In this document: positions 43,359 through 53,741 of the stretch, piece by piece
Layout of the letters: every line of letters starts with the position of its first letter
Position numbering within the stretch: position 1 is the stretch's first letter
Assembly (NCBI RefSeq): GCF_042743185.1
Contig: NZ_JBHYMS010000041.1
Location: forward strand, 8,466-72,465
Source of the DNA: Inquilinus sp042743185
GTDB taxonomy: Bacteria; Pseudomonadota; Alphaproteobacteria; DSM-16000; Inquilinaceae
Length of the DNA stretch: 64,000 nt
Reading direction: 5' to 3'
The notes under the pieces: generated by a model
The model's input: the letters and a program-made list of their open reading frames with translations, nothing else
What the model was told of the DNA's origin: nothing
Databases searched by the model: none
Program-made: the position numbers and the translations under genes

Positions 43359-44393
43359 TCAGACGTAGGTGAAGTCGGACGCCGTCAGGCCCAGCGCCGC
43401 CAGGTCGGCCACGCTGTGGACGTTCGACAGGTGGACGAAGGTGTCCGCGTGGTCGGCCGAGGTGACATAGGCCAGGTTGGCGCTGCCGGTCGCGCTGTCG
43501 TAATAGGCGATGATGTCGCCGGCGGTCTCGCCCGAGATCCCCTTGGCGGCGGCATTGGCCGACGCGAAGCCCTGGTCGGTGATCACGACCGCGTGCTCGC
43601 CATTGGCGTCGGCGGCAGCCCCGCTGAAGAAGCTCGTCACCGCGCTGCCCGAGGTGCCGTCGCCGTTGTCGACGAAGTTCGCGCCCGCGCCGTCGCGGCC
43701 GACGCCGACCGCGTCGAAGGCGAAGCTGTCATGGCTCGGGTCGAAATCCCTGACGGTGGTGAAGCCCTGGATCGAGCCGAACTTCGGGTCGTGGAAGCGG
43801 AACAGGAAGGTGTCGTCGCCGGCGCCGCCGGTGAGGTAGTCCCTGCCGTCGCCGCTGATGAGGGTGTCGTTGCCGGCGTCACCGTAGAGCTTGTCGTTGC
43901 CTTCGCCGACATCGGTGCGAACGGTGTCGCGGCCGTTGTCGCCGGCGAGGACATCGTTGCCGATGCCGCCATAGACGGCGTCGTTGCCCTCGCTGCCGAA
44001 GACGTGGTCGTTGCCGGCGCCGCCATAGACATGGTCGATGTTCTGGCCGCCGAAGACGAAGTCGTCGCCGTCCTCGCCATAGACGGTGTCGTTGCCCTGG
44101 TCGCCGTTGATGTGGTCGGCCCCGGCGCCGCCGCGGACGGTGTCGTCGCCGAGATTACCCGTGAGGGTGTCGTTGCCGTCGTCACCGCGGACGGTGTCGT
44201 TGCCCGACCCGGCATCGATGTTGTCGTCGCCGCCGCCGCCCTTGGCGACGTCGTTGCCCCACCCGGCCAGAATGGTGTCGTTGCCGAGGTCGCCGTTGAT
44301 ACGGTCGTGACCCCAAGGATCGATGATCAGATCGTCACCTGTGCCGCCGACAAGGATGTCGTCGCCCAGTCCTCCCACGATCGGATTTGGCAT
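43359..44393 (-). CDS. RTX calcium-binding exported protein, paralogue
   Basis: 344 residues. RTX repeats about 8-190 (GGLGDDILVGG, GGAGNDHVFGS), then a C-terminal region with DSFAFDAVGVGRDGAGANFV parallel to DTFAFDAVGLGHDGVGANFV in the downstream protein, ending TASDFTYV. GGGGAG precedes the ATG. The two genes are evident tandem duplicates, each with its own terminator, so copy-specific regulation is possible. Confidence 0.92.
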   Translation of the reverse strand: MPNPIVGGLGDDILVGGTGDDLIIDPWGHDRINGDLGNDTILAGWGNDVAKGGGGDDNIDAGSGNDTVRGDDGNDTLTGNLGDDTVRGGAGADHINGDQGNDTVYGEDGDDFVFGGQNIDHVYGGAGNDHVFGSEGNDAVYGGIGNDVLAGDNGRDTVRTDVGEGNDKLYGDAGNDTLISGDGRDYLTGGAGDDTFLFRFHDPKFGSIQGFTTVRDFDPSHDSFAFDAVGVGRDGAGANFVDNGDGTSGSAVTSFFSGAAADANGEHAVVITDQGFASANAAAKGISGETAGDIIAYYDSATGSANLAYVTSADHADTFVHLSNVHSVADLAALGLTASDFTYV

Positions 44394-44735
44394 GGCGAAT
44401 ACTCCCCTATGATGTAAGCCCTTATGCCCATAGGCATAATACGCATATTCGTGACGGCTTCATGACTCATCACAAGATTTCCCTTGTGTCTACACGAAGA
44501 GTTCGGCGTGAAACTTTTGGCCAATGCCCAATTTATTTTTCGAATAATTGTTTAAAACGCCGTGTTCGGCCGCAACTCTGGCATCGGGAGATCCGAATCG
44601 GGAACGGTTTGCGGAATGTGATATCTGAAATGGGTTTCATGAAATCTATTCGGGTCGCATTCGAAACCCAGGCCGCATCGCCAGATATCTGTGGTGGCGA
44701 ATCGAAATCAGAATCGGATGCTGGAGCAAGGAAGA
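44394..44735. promoter_or_regulatory. AT-rich gap between RTX and modA-like genes
   Basis: 342 bp with no supportable gene; ORFs crossing it are antisense extensions. It holds TTATGCC-CATA-GGCATAA (44422-44439, perfect 7-bp dyad) just upstream of the RTX start, and the perfect palindrome CAGATATCTG (44692-44701) close to the modA stop. The former may be an operator for the RTX gene. Confidence 0.45.
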
Positions 44736-45548
44736 TCAGGGCGTCGTCGGCGCGTCGAAACCTGCTTCCGTCAGGATTGCCTGGCCGGCCGGGGACAGGA
44801 TGTACAGCGCCAGGCGATAGGCCTCCGGCGGCGCGTCCTTCAGCACGGTCAGGCCATAGGCGGCGCCGACGGCAAGTGCCTTGGGCAGCGGCACGACCAC
44901 GAGGTCGGGCCGCTCCGCCTGCGCCGCCCTGCCGCTGGTGCAATAGCCGAGGAACATGTCGGCCCTGTCGTGGCCGATCAGCCAGGCGGCGGCATTGGCG
45001 TCCTCGGGCAGGCCCAGCTTCCGGGCGCTGTCGGGGCCCCCGACCAGCTGCAGCGCCTTTCCGTCCAGCATCGCATAGGCGCCGGGGCGGATCGCCTCGG
45101 CCTTGCGGAACATCGCCCAGGTGTAGTCGCCGGACGGGTCGCTGCCGGGCGTCGAGGTGCCGAGCCTGACCGCCGGGTCGAGCGCGCGATCGAGCATGTT
45201 GTCCGCCGTCAGCCCGACCTTCGGCGCGGCAATGGCGCAGAGCCGGTTGCGGGCGAACACGACCAGCGGCCCGCCCAGGCCCTCCCTGGCGAGCCTCTCG
45301 GGATGGCCGGTGTCGGCCGAGGTGAAGATGTCGACCTTGTCGCCGGCCTCGATCCGCTCCCGCATCGCGCCGGAAGGGCCGAAGCGCGCGTTCACCTCCG
45401 CCCCGCCCGACTGCCGGAAGGCCCCGGTGATCCGCAGCATCGCGCCGCGCAGGCTGCCGGCGCCGTACAGGGTCAGGGCCGGATCCGCCGCTGCGGCGGG
45501 CGTCGCCAGCAGCGCACATCCGATGACAACAGCCGCCAGCCGGCGCAT
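44736..45548 (-). CDS. Molybdate/oxyanion ABC transporter substrate-binding protein (ModA-like), orphan
   Basis: 270 residues, signal peptide 1-20 (AVVIGCALLATPAAA). LTLYGAGSLRGAMLRITGAF and FGPSGAMRERIEAGDKVDIFTSADTGHPERL match the ModA pattern, with the two Ser-containing loops that hold the oxyanion. Mature protein binds molybdate or tungstate, or another oxyanion, in the periplasm. modB and modC are not adjacent. A Mo-box (45593-45620) upstream supports molybdenum-responsive expression. Confidence 0.85.
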   Translation of the reverse strand: MRRLAAVVIGCALLATPAAAADPALTLYGAGSLRGAMLRITGAFRQSGGAEVNARFGPSGAMRERIEAGDKVDIFTSADTGHPERLAREGLGGPLVVFARNRLCAIAAPKVGLTADNMLDRALDPAVRLGTSTPGSDPSGDYTWAMFRKAEAIRPGAYAMLDGKALQLVGGPDSARKLGLPEDANAAAWLIGHDRADMFLGYCTSGRAAQAERPDLVVVPLPKALAVGAAYGLTVLKDAPPEAYRLALYILSPAGQAILTEAGFDAPTTP

Positions 45549-45592
45549 GGCCTTCCTCCATCGCTTTCCGCCGCCGGACGCTAGCGGTATGT

Positions 45593-45620
45593 CTCGATAT
45601 ATTCAATCAGATATAACGAT
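45593..45620. promoter_or_regulatory. Mo-box (ModE-type operator) upstream of modA-like gene
   Basis: The arms CTCGATATATT and GATATAACGAT, six bases apart, match the described ModE consensus ATCGCTATATA-N6-TATATAACGAT in 8 of 11 and 10 of 11 positions. It lies 45 bp upstream of the modA-like start. Consensus is from memory of the ModE literature. Confidence 0.7.
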
Positions 45621-45804
45621 GGCGGGTCTGCGGGCCATATCCGAATATTCCGGCCGGTTAAGGCTTGCGCCGTTGCGCGGCCCGCACGCGCAAGTTTCGG
45701 TCGAATCCGCATCGGGTGACTAGGCGATGGTCGAAAGGCTGCCTATGTGACTGGCTTCGGCTCACTTGGCCGACCGGCCGGGACCTCATTCGGCCGTGAA
45801 CGAC

Positions 45805-45820
45805 GGCGGCCTTGGCCGCC
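45805..45820 (+). promoter_or_regulatory. Hairpin in cold-shock gene leader
   Basis: GGCGGCC-TT-GGCCGCC forms a perfect GC hairpin whose 3' arm ends just before GGAGTG, the Shine-Dalgarno of the cold-shock gene. It could influence translation initiation; the tight loop suggests the innermost pairs do not form. Confidence 0.4.
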
Positions 45821-45836
45821 TATGGAGTGAAGACGT

Positions 45837-46043
45837 ATGGCGACTGGTACCGTGAAGTGGTTCAACACCACCAAGGGCTTCGGGTTTATTCAGCCGGACA
45901 ACGGCGGCAAGGACGTGTTCGTGCACATCTCGGCTGTGGAAGCGGCCGGGCTGCGGTCCCTCAACGAGGGGCAGCAGGTCACGTTCGAGCTGGCGCGAGG
46001 CCGCGACGGCCGGGAGTCGGCGGCGAACCTGCAGGTTTCCTGA
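45837..46043 (+). CDS. Cold-shock domain protein, CspA family
   Basis: 68 residues, complete CSD with RNP1 KGFGFI and RNP2 VFVHIS. Binds single-stranded RNA or DNA as an RNA chaperone in the cytosol. A ~200-base leader and a hairpin at the ribosome site suggest post-transcriptional control. Followed by a strong terminator. Which Csp paralogue it is cannot be told. Confidence 0.96.
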   Translation: MATGTVKWFNTTKGFGFIQPDNGGKDVFVHISAVEAAGLRSLNEGQQVTFELARGRDGRESAANLQVS

Positions 46044-46070
46044 CGGTCCGCATCGACGGCTAGATCAAAA

Positions 46071-46097
46071 GGGCGGCATCCCCGAGGGATGCCGCCC
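46071..46097 (+). terminator. Strong Rho-independent terminator of the cold-shock gene
   Basis: GGGCGGCATCCC and GGGATGCCGCCC form a perfect 12-bp stem with a 3-base loop followed by TTTTT. Confidence 0.93.
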
Positions 46098-46127
46098 TTT
46101 TTGCTCGAAGCGTCGCGGCGATCCGCG

Positions 46128-46469
46128 TCAGCGGTATCGTGAACGGAAGCGCTCGCGCGGGGTCTCGCCGATCCGGGTGCCGGCGCGCAGCCCGCGCAAG
46201 GCCGTGGTCTCGCGCCAGGGCAGCGCGGCGTCCGCCGGCGGTTCGGCGATCTGGCGCCGGGCCGCCGCACCGACCACGGGACGGGGCGCCTCCTCCGCCC
46301 CCGAGCCCTCGACCAGTTCGGTCAGGGCGTCATAGACCTGCCGGATGATCTCCGGCACATGCGCGGCCTTGGTCTCGGTCCCGCGCAGATGCGCGGCCAC
46401 GATCGCCGCAGTGACTTCGAGAACCTGGTTCGGCGTCGCCAGCGCCGCGCCGATCTCATCGATGGGCAT
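46128..46469 (-). CDS. MucR-like protein lacking the zinc finger
   Basis: 113 residues from MPIDEIGAA. Residues 15-55 (VLEVTAAIVAAHLRGTETKAAHVPEIIRQVYDALTEL) match the conserved N-terminal part of the Ros/MucR transcription regulators. The zinc-finger half (C-x-D-C ... H-x9-H) is absent; instead there is an Arg/Pro/Ala-rich tail. Oligomerisation resides in the N-terminus of MucR, so it may modulate another MucR; this is inference. It converges on the cold-shock gene. Confidence 0.7.
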   Translation of the reverse strand: MPIDEIGAALATPNQVLEVTAAIVAAHLRGTETKAAHVPEIIRQVYDALTELVEGSGAEEAPRPVVGAAARRQIAEPPADAALPWRETTALRGLRAGTRIGETPRERFRSRYR

Positions 46470-46665
46470 CCGGCCCCCTCGTTGCTGTTGCTCTATCCGG
46501 TGACCTTCCAAGGACGTCCGGGCGGCGACGCCTATTCCGCCGGAAAACGAATTCCGGCCGCGCCGTCGCCACCGCCATCAAGGATCGAGAGGCCTATCGG
46601 TTCCCTCCTTTGGCGGAGGTGCGCCGGATCGTCGCTGTTGCCGGCGTGCGGGGCCCGGAAACGGA

Positions 46666-46689
46666 AAAGCCCGGCTCGCGCCGGGCTTT
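46666..46689 (-). terminator. Terminator of acnA
   Basis: AAAGCCCGG and CCGGGCTTT pair perfectly around CTCGCG, 27 bp downstream of the acnA stop on its strand, with TTTT following. Confidence 0.85.
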
Positions 46690-46715
46690 CGCAAAGAGTC
46701 AGGCAGTGAAACGGC

Positions 46716-49403
<2,688 letters not shown>

Positions 49404-49493
49404 GGAAGGGCTCCTTCGGTCGAAGGCTGGTCGCGAATGGGCTGTGCGGGCCTTCATGTAGCGCGTCCGCGCAAGCCGTTCAAATGCAACGGG

Positions 49494-50339
49494 TTAAGAA
49501 CCGTTCGCAACTGCGAAATCGGCGATCCGCGGCAGCACCCGGTCGGCGGCCTCGAAATGCGGCGCGTGCCGGCAATCCGGCACCAGCCAGGTCTCGCAAG
49601 GGCCGGAAACCCCGGCCTTTATGGCGTCCAGCTGGGCCGGCGTGCCGTATTCGTCCTCGGCCCCCTGGATCGCCAGCACCGGACAGCGGATCGAGGGCAG
49701 CGCGCCGCGCATGTCGAAGCTGCGGAATCCGGGGGTCGGCCACAGCTCGGCCCAGTTGGCGAAGGTGAATTCGGTCTTGTCACCATGATAACGGGCCAGG
49801 ACCGTGCGAAGTTTCGACCCCGGAACATGGAAAGCGGCATGCGCGGCGGCGATGCCGGCCAGGGTCTCGTCCTCGACGATGACATGCGCCGCCTCGGTCA
49901 CCGCCCAGTCGGCGCGGCCGGGATGCGCCGCGGCGAAGACCAGGGCGATGCTGCCGCCGTCGCTGTGCCCGACCAGCCCGACGCGATCGATCCCGAGCGC
50001 GTCCAGCACCTGCGGCAGCGCCTCGCGCCCTTCCTGATAGAGGTAGTCGACGCCCCGCGGGCCCGGCAGCGGGGCGGACCGGCCGAAGCCCAGCCGGTCA
50101 TGCGCCAGCACGGGATGGCCGGTCGCCTCGGCCAGCCGGGCCGCGACATCGACGCCGCGCCGCGTCCATTGCGCGACGGAGCCGAGCCCTTCGTGTAGAA
50201 GAAGGATGGGGAGGCGCCTGGCGCTGCCGGGCGGATCGAGGCGCTGCCAGTACAGGCTGTGCCCGCCGACGCGGACGAAGCCGTCGCTGCGCCGCAGCGG
50301 AGCGGAATCGTTCGCCGGGGTGGCCGCCGGGTTGTCCAT
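49494..50339 (-). CDS. Alpha/beta-fold hydrolase
   Basis: About 281 residues (a start at 50357 is also possible). Oxyanion loop LLHEGLGSVAQW, nucleophile elbow LVGHSDGGSIAL, acid in AIQGAEDEYG, and His in PDCRHAPHFE: the complete triad. The EGLGSVAQW-type start and DRLGFGRS are common in esterase/haloalkane-type hydrolases. Substrate not predictable. Divergent from the phytase-like esterase gene with ~90 bp between. Confidence 0.9.
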   Translation of the reverse strand: MDNPAATPANDSAPLRRSDGFVRVGGHSLYWQRLDPPGSARRLPILLLHEGLGSVAQWTRRGVDVAARLAEATGHPVLAHDRLGFGRSAPLPGPRGVDYLYQEGREALPQVLDALGIDRVGLVGHSDGGSIALVFAAAHPGRADWAVTEAAHVIVEDETLAGIAAAHAAFHVPGSKLRTVLARYHGDKTEFTFANWAELWPTPGFRSFDMRGALPSIRCPVLAIQGAEDEYGTPAQLDAIKAGVSGPCETWLVPDCRHAPHFEAADRVLPRIADFAVANGS

Positions 50340-50431
50340 CCGCCGCTCCGTCATCAAGCCAACACACGCTCGTCATGCCGCTGTCGCGCCGCCGTGGTCA
50401 ACAGGGGCGCGACTATCGGGGGAGAATGTCC

Positions 50432-51520
50432 ATGGGCAGGTTCGGGATCGTCGTGCTCGGCGCGCTGCTGGCCTGTGCCGCGCTGCCGGCCGGGGCGGAG
50501 GGGATCGGGCGGCTGCGGCTGATCGGCGAGGCGGCGCTGCCGAAAGGGCTGGATTATCAGGGCACCACCGTCGGCGGCCTGTCGGGGCTGGACTGGGACC
50601 CGGCCGATCGGCACTGGATCGCCCTCAGCGACGACCGGTCGGAGAAGGCGCCGGCCCGGTTCTACACCCTGTCGATCGACTACGATGCCGATGCGGTGCG
50701 CGGCATCGCCGTCACCGGCGTGACCACGCTGCGCGACGCGGCCGGCAACGGCTTCGCGCCGAAGAGCGTCGATCCGGAGGCGATCCGCCGCGACCCCGCC
50801 AGCGGGCGGCTCTACTGGAGCAGCGAGGGCGGGGTGAAGGCCGGAATCGACCCGGCGATCAGCGTCGCCGCGCCGGACGGGCGCTGGCAGCGCGGCTTCG
50901 ACCTGCCGCAGCGCTACCGCGTCTCCGAGAACAAGAACCTCGGCCCGCGGGACAACCAGGTGTTCGAGGGGCTGGCGCTTTCGCCCGACGGGCGCACCCT
51001 GTTCGTGTCGCTGGAGAACGCCCTGGTCCAGGACGGGCCGGCGGCCTCGCTGGCCGAGGGCAGCCCGGTGCGCATCGCCAGCTTCGATACGGCAACCGGC
51101 GCGCCGGGACCGGAGCATGTCTACGTCACCGATCCGATCCCCATGGCGCCGCTGCTGCCGGGCGGCTCGGCCGACAACGGCGTGTCGGAAATCCTGCCCG
51201 CCGGCGACGGCACGCTCCTGGTGCTGGAACGCGCCTATGCCCAGGGCCGCGGCAACTCGATCCGGCTGTACCGGGCGGATCCGACCCTGGCCACCGATGT
51301 CTCCGGTCTCGATTCGCTGCTCGACGGCACCTGGCTCGCCATGCCGAAGACGCTGCTGCTCGATTTCGGCACGCTCGGCGTCGCCCTCGACAATTTCGAG
51401 GCGATGGGCTGGGGCCCCGACCTGGCCAACGGCCACCGCAGCCTGGTCGTGATGTCCGACGACAACTTCAACCCGCTGCAGGTGACCAAGGCGCTGGTGT
51501 TCGAGGTGCTGCCCGACTGA
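50432..51520 (+). CDS. Exported esterase-like activity of phytase family protein
   Basis: 362 residues; the ATG at 50432 has the better spacing from GGGGAG than that at 50426. Signal peptide 1-20. GLSGLDWDPADRHWIALSDDRS and SVDPEAIRRDPASGRLYWSSEGG, DNFEAMGWGPDLANGHRSLVVMSDDNF near the end are the hallmarks of the 'esterase-like activity of phytase' domain, a beta-propeller with Asp/Glu metal sites. Periplasmic phosphoesterase is the best guess. The final Asn/Asp motif is intact. Confidence 0.88.
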   Translation: MGRFGIVVLGALLACAALPAGAEGIGRLRLIGEAALPKGLDYQGTTVGGLSGLDWDPADRHWIALSDDRSEKAPARFYTLSIDYDADAVRGIAVTGVTTLRDAAGNGFAPKSVDPEAIRRDPASGRLYWSSEGGVKAGIDPAISVAAPDGRWQRGFDLPQRYRVSENKNLGPRDNQVFEGLALSPDGRTLFVSLENALVQDGPAASLAEGSPVRIASFDTATGAPGPEHVYVTDPIPMAPLLPGGSADNGVSEILPAGDGTLLVLERAYAQGRGNSIRLYRADPTLATDVSGLDSLLDGTWLAMPKTLLLDFGTLGVALDNFEAMGWGPDLANGHRSLVVMSDDNFNPLQVTKALVFEVLPD

Positions 51521-51616
51521 GCCCATGAGCCCATCTCATCCGCGGGTGAGAAACCGCGATTGGACCGACGCCGGCCTCCGCCTCACCCTGGCCTTCCGAA
51601 ACGGAGGAGCCGAGGA

Positions 51617-52042
51617 ATGGACGCGACACCGCGGATCAACGGGCTGGCCGAGACCTGCCTCTATGTCGAGGATGTCGACCGCTCGGCCGCGTTCTACCAG
51701 CGCGTGCTGGGGCTGGAGGTGCTGTCGCGTTCGCCGCGGCTGGTGGCGCTGGATGCCGGGCGCCAGGGTGCGCTGCTGCTGTTCCGTCACGGCCTGACCT
51801 CGGACGGCATGGTCGACGACGAAGGCACGATCCCGGGCCATGAAGGGCAGGGGCGGCTGCACATGGCCTTCGCCATAGCCATGGAGGATCTGCCGGCCTG
51901 GCGGGCCCGGCTGGAGCGCGAGGGCGTCCCGCTGGCCGGCGAGACCCGGTGGCGGCAGCGCGGCGGCCGCAGCCTGTATTTCCGCGACCCCGACGGCCAC
52001 GCCATCGAGCTGGCGACGCCGGGGCTGCGCTCGAACTACTAA
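51617..52042 (+). CDS. VOC-family (glyoxalase/bleomycin-resistance fold) protein
   Basis: 141 residues. ETCLYVEDVDRSAAFYQRVLGLEVLSRSP starts the first beta-alpha-beta-beta-beta unit, and RSLYFRDPDGHAIELATPG ends the second with a metal-ligand Glu. GGAGGAGCCGAGGA precedes the ATG. The family comprises lyases, dioxygenases and resistance proteins; substrate unknown. It lies between the phytase-like gene and creD, both co-directional. Confidence 0.9.
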   Translation: MDATPRINGLAETCLYVEDVDRSAAFYQRVLGLEVLSRSPRLVALDAGRQGALLLFRHGLTSDGMVDDEGTIPGHEGQGRLHMAFAIAMEDLPAWRARLEREGVPLAGETRWRQRGGRSLYFRDPDGHAIELATPGLRSNY

Positions 52043-52133
52043 CGGGCGCGCCCCGAGCTTTCCGCCGTGCCGCCACGAAGCGGCCATCGGCGGCCCGGAC
52101 GCTGCGGGCTTCGCAGCCTTGAGCGAGCCCGCC

Positions 52134-53543
52134 ATGAGCATCGACCCCGTCCCGCCGGCCGCCGCCTGGCCAGTCCGGCGCCTCCGCGCCGGGTCGCCGG
52201 CGCTGAAGGTGCTGGCCATCGTTGTCCTGACCGTCGCCTTCCTGCTGCCGGTCTTCCTGGTCGCCGACGTGATCGGCGAGCGCGAGGACCGCTACCGGTC
52301 CGTGGTGGACGAGATCGGCGGCAGCTGGGGCGGGCCGCAGCGCGTCATCGGGCCGATCCTGGTGGTGCCGTTCCGGGTGCCGTCCGAGCCGCGGGCCGAC
52401 GGCACGCCGCTGCCGCCGCTGGAACGCCAGCTCGTCATCCTGCCCGACCGCTACACGGTCGAGGCCAAGGCGGCGCCGGAGACCCGCAGGCGCGGCCTGT
52501 TCGAGGCCGTGGTCTACACCGTCGACCTCGCTTTGTCCGGCCAGTTCCTGATCGGCGATGCCGCGGCCCTGGCCGGGCCGCAGGCGACGATCGACTGGGC
52601 CGGCGCCACTCTCTATGCCGGTGTCGCCGATCCGCGCAGCATCCGCGAGGGCGCGTCGCTGCGCTGGGGCGACCGCGACCTGCCGTTCCAGCCCGGCGCG
52701 CCGGGCGAGCTGGGCCAGCGCTTCGGCGCCGGCATGACCCTGCGCCTGCCGGACCTGTCGGCGGCGTCGGCCCAATCGGCCATTCCCTTCGCCACCACCC
52801 TGCGGCTGAACGGCAGCCAGCGCCTCGACTTCCTGCCGCTCGGCCGGTCGACCCGGGTGACCGCCAGCTCGAACTGGCCGGACCCCAGCTTCGACGGCGC
52901 CTTCCTGCCGGTGCGCTCCGGCATCGGGCCGCAGGGCTTCACCGCGGAGTGGGAGCTGTCCTATTTCGGCCGCGGCTATCCCCAGGCCTGGGTGGGCGGG
53001 GAGGGCGACTATCTCTCCGCCGTGTCCGGCTCAGCCTTCGGCGTGCGCTTCTTCCAGCCGGTCAGCGCCTATCAGCAGACCGAGCGCTCGGCCAAATACG
53101 GCATGCTGTTCATCGTCTTCACCTTCACCCTGTTCTTCCTGTTCGAAGCGGTGGCGCGGCTGCGCATCCATGTCTTCCAGTACGGGCTGGTCGGGCTGTC
53201 GCTGTGCCTGTTCTACCTGCTGCTGCTGTCCTTCGCCGAGCAGATCGGCTTCGCCGCCGCCTATGGTGTGGGCGCCGCCGCGGTGGTGGCGCAGATCGTG
53301 CTGTACTGCCGGCCTGTGCTCGGCACCTGGAAGCGCAGCCTGGTGCTGGGCGCGCTGCTGGCGATCCTGTACGGCGCCCTCTACGGGCTGATGCAGCTGG
53401 AGGACCTGGCCCTGCTGCTCGGCTCGATCGGCCTGTTCCTGGCGCTCAGCGGCGTTATGTACGTGACCCGCCGGATCGACTGGTATGCCGCCGCGCCGGG
53501 CACTGCCGACGCCGCCCGCGGCGAGCCGCCGGCCGCCTCCTGA
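52134..53543 (+). CDS. creD: CreD-family inner membrane protein
   Basis: About 469 residues (a TTG five codons upstream is possible). One membrane helix near 28-48, a large periplasmic beta-rich domain (50-310) and five or six helices clustered at 320-455 (YGMLFIVFTFTLFFLFEAVARLRIHVFQYGLVG). The pattern IHVFQYGLVGLSLCLFYLLLLSFAEQIGF is typical of CreD, an envelope protein under CreBC control in enterobacteria and linked with colicin tolerance and beta-lactam response. creBC not adjacent. Exact role unclear. Confidence 0.92.
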   Translation: MSIDPVPPAAAWPVRRLRAGSPALKVLAIVVLTVAFLLPVFLVADVIGEREDRYRSVVDEIGGSWGGPQRVIGPILVVPFRVPSEPRADGTPLPPLERQLVILPDRYTVEAKAAPETRRRGLFEAVVYTVDLALSGQFLIGDAAALAGPQATIDWAGATLYAGVADPRSIREGASLRWGDRDLPFQPGAPGELGQRFGAGMTLRLPDLSAASAQSAIPFATTLRLNGSQRLDFLPLGRSTRVTASSNWPDPSFDGAFLPVRSGIGPQGFTAEWELSYFGRGYPQAWVGGEGDYLSAVSGSAFGVRFFQPVSAYQQTERSAKYGMLFIVFTFTLFFLFEAVARLRIHVFQYGLVGLSLCLFYLLLLSFAEQIGFAAAYGVGAAAVVAQIVLYCRPVLGTWKRSLVLGALLAILYGALYGLMQLEDLALLLGSIGLFLALSGVMYVTRRIDWYAAAPGTADAARGEPPAAS

Positions 53544-53741
53544 CCGGACCGGGAGGGCCGCACGACCCGGCGGCCTCCCGATCTTCCGGCCTCATCGGCC
53601 CATCCATCCCTTCGATGAACACGTGTCCGATCGTCATGAACACGTGTTCAAATCGTCACGCGGCCGTCTTCGAAGCCGCCTAGCATCGCCGTCGCGCCGG
53701 CCGGTTCGGCCGGACCGCGGCACCTGACGAAGGGGGGAATG

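Noticed and set aside
44387..45169. 260-codon plus-strand ORF across the RTX/modA gap
   Set aside because: Most of it is antisense to the modA-like gene and reads as Arg/Pro/Ala-rich nonsense.
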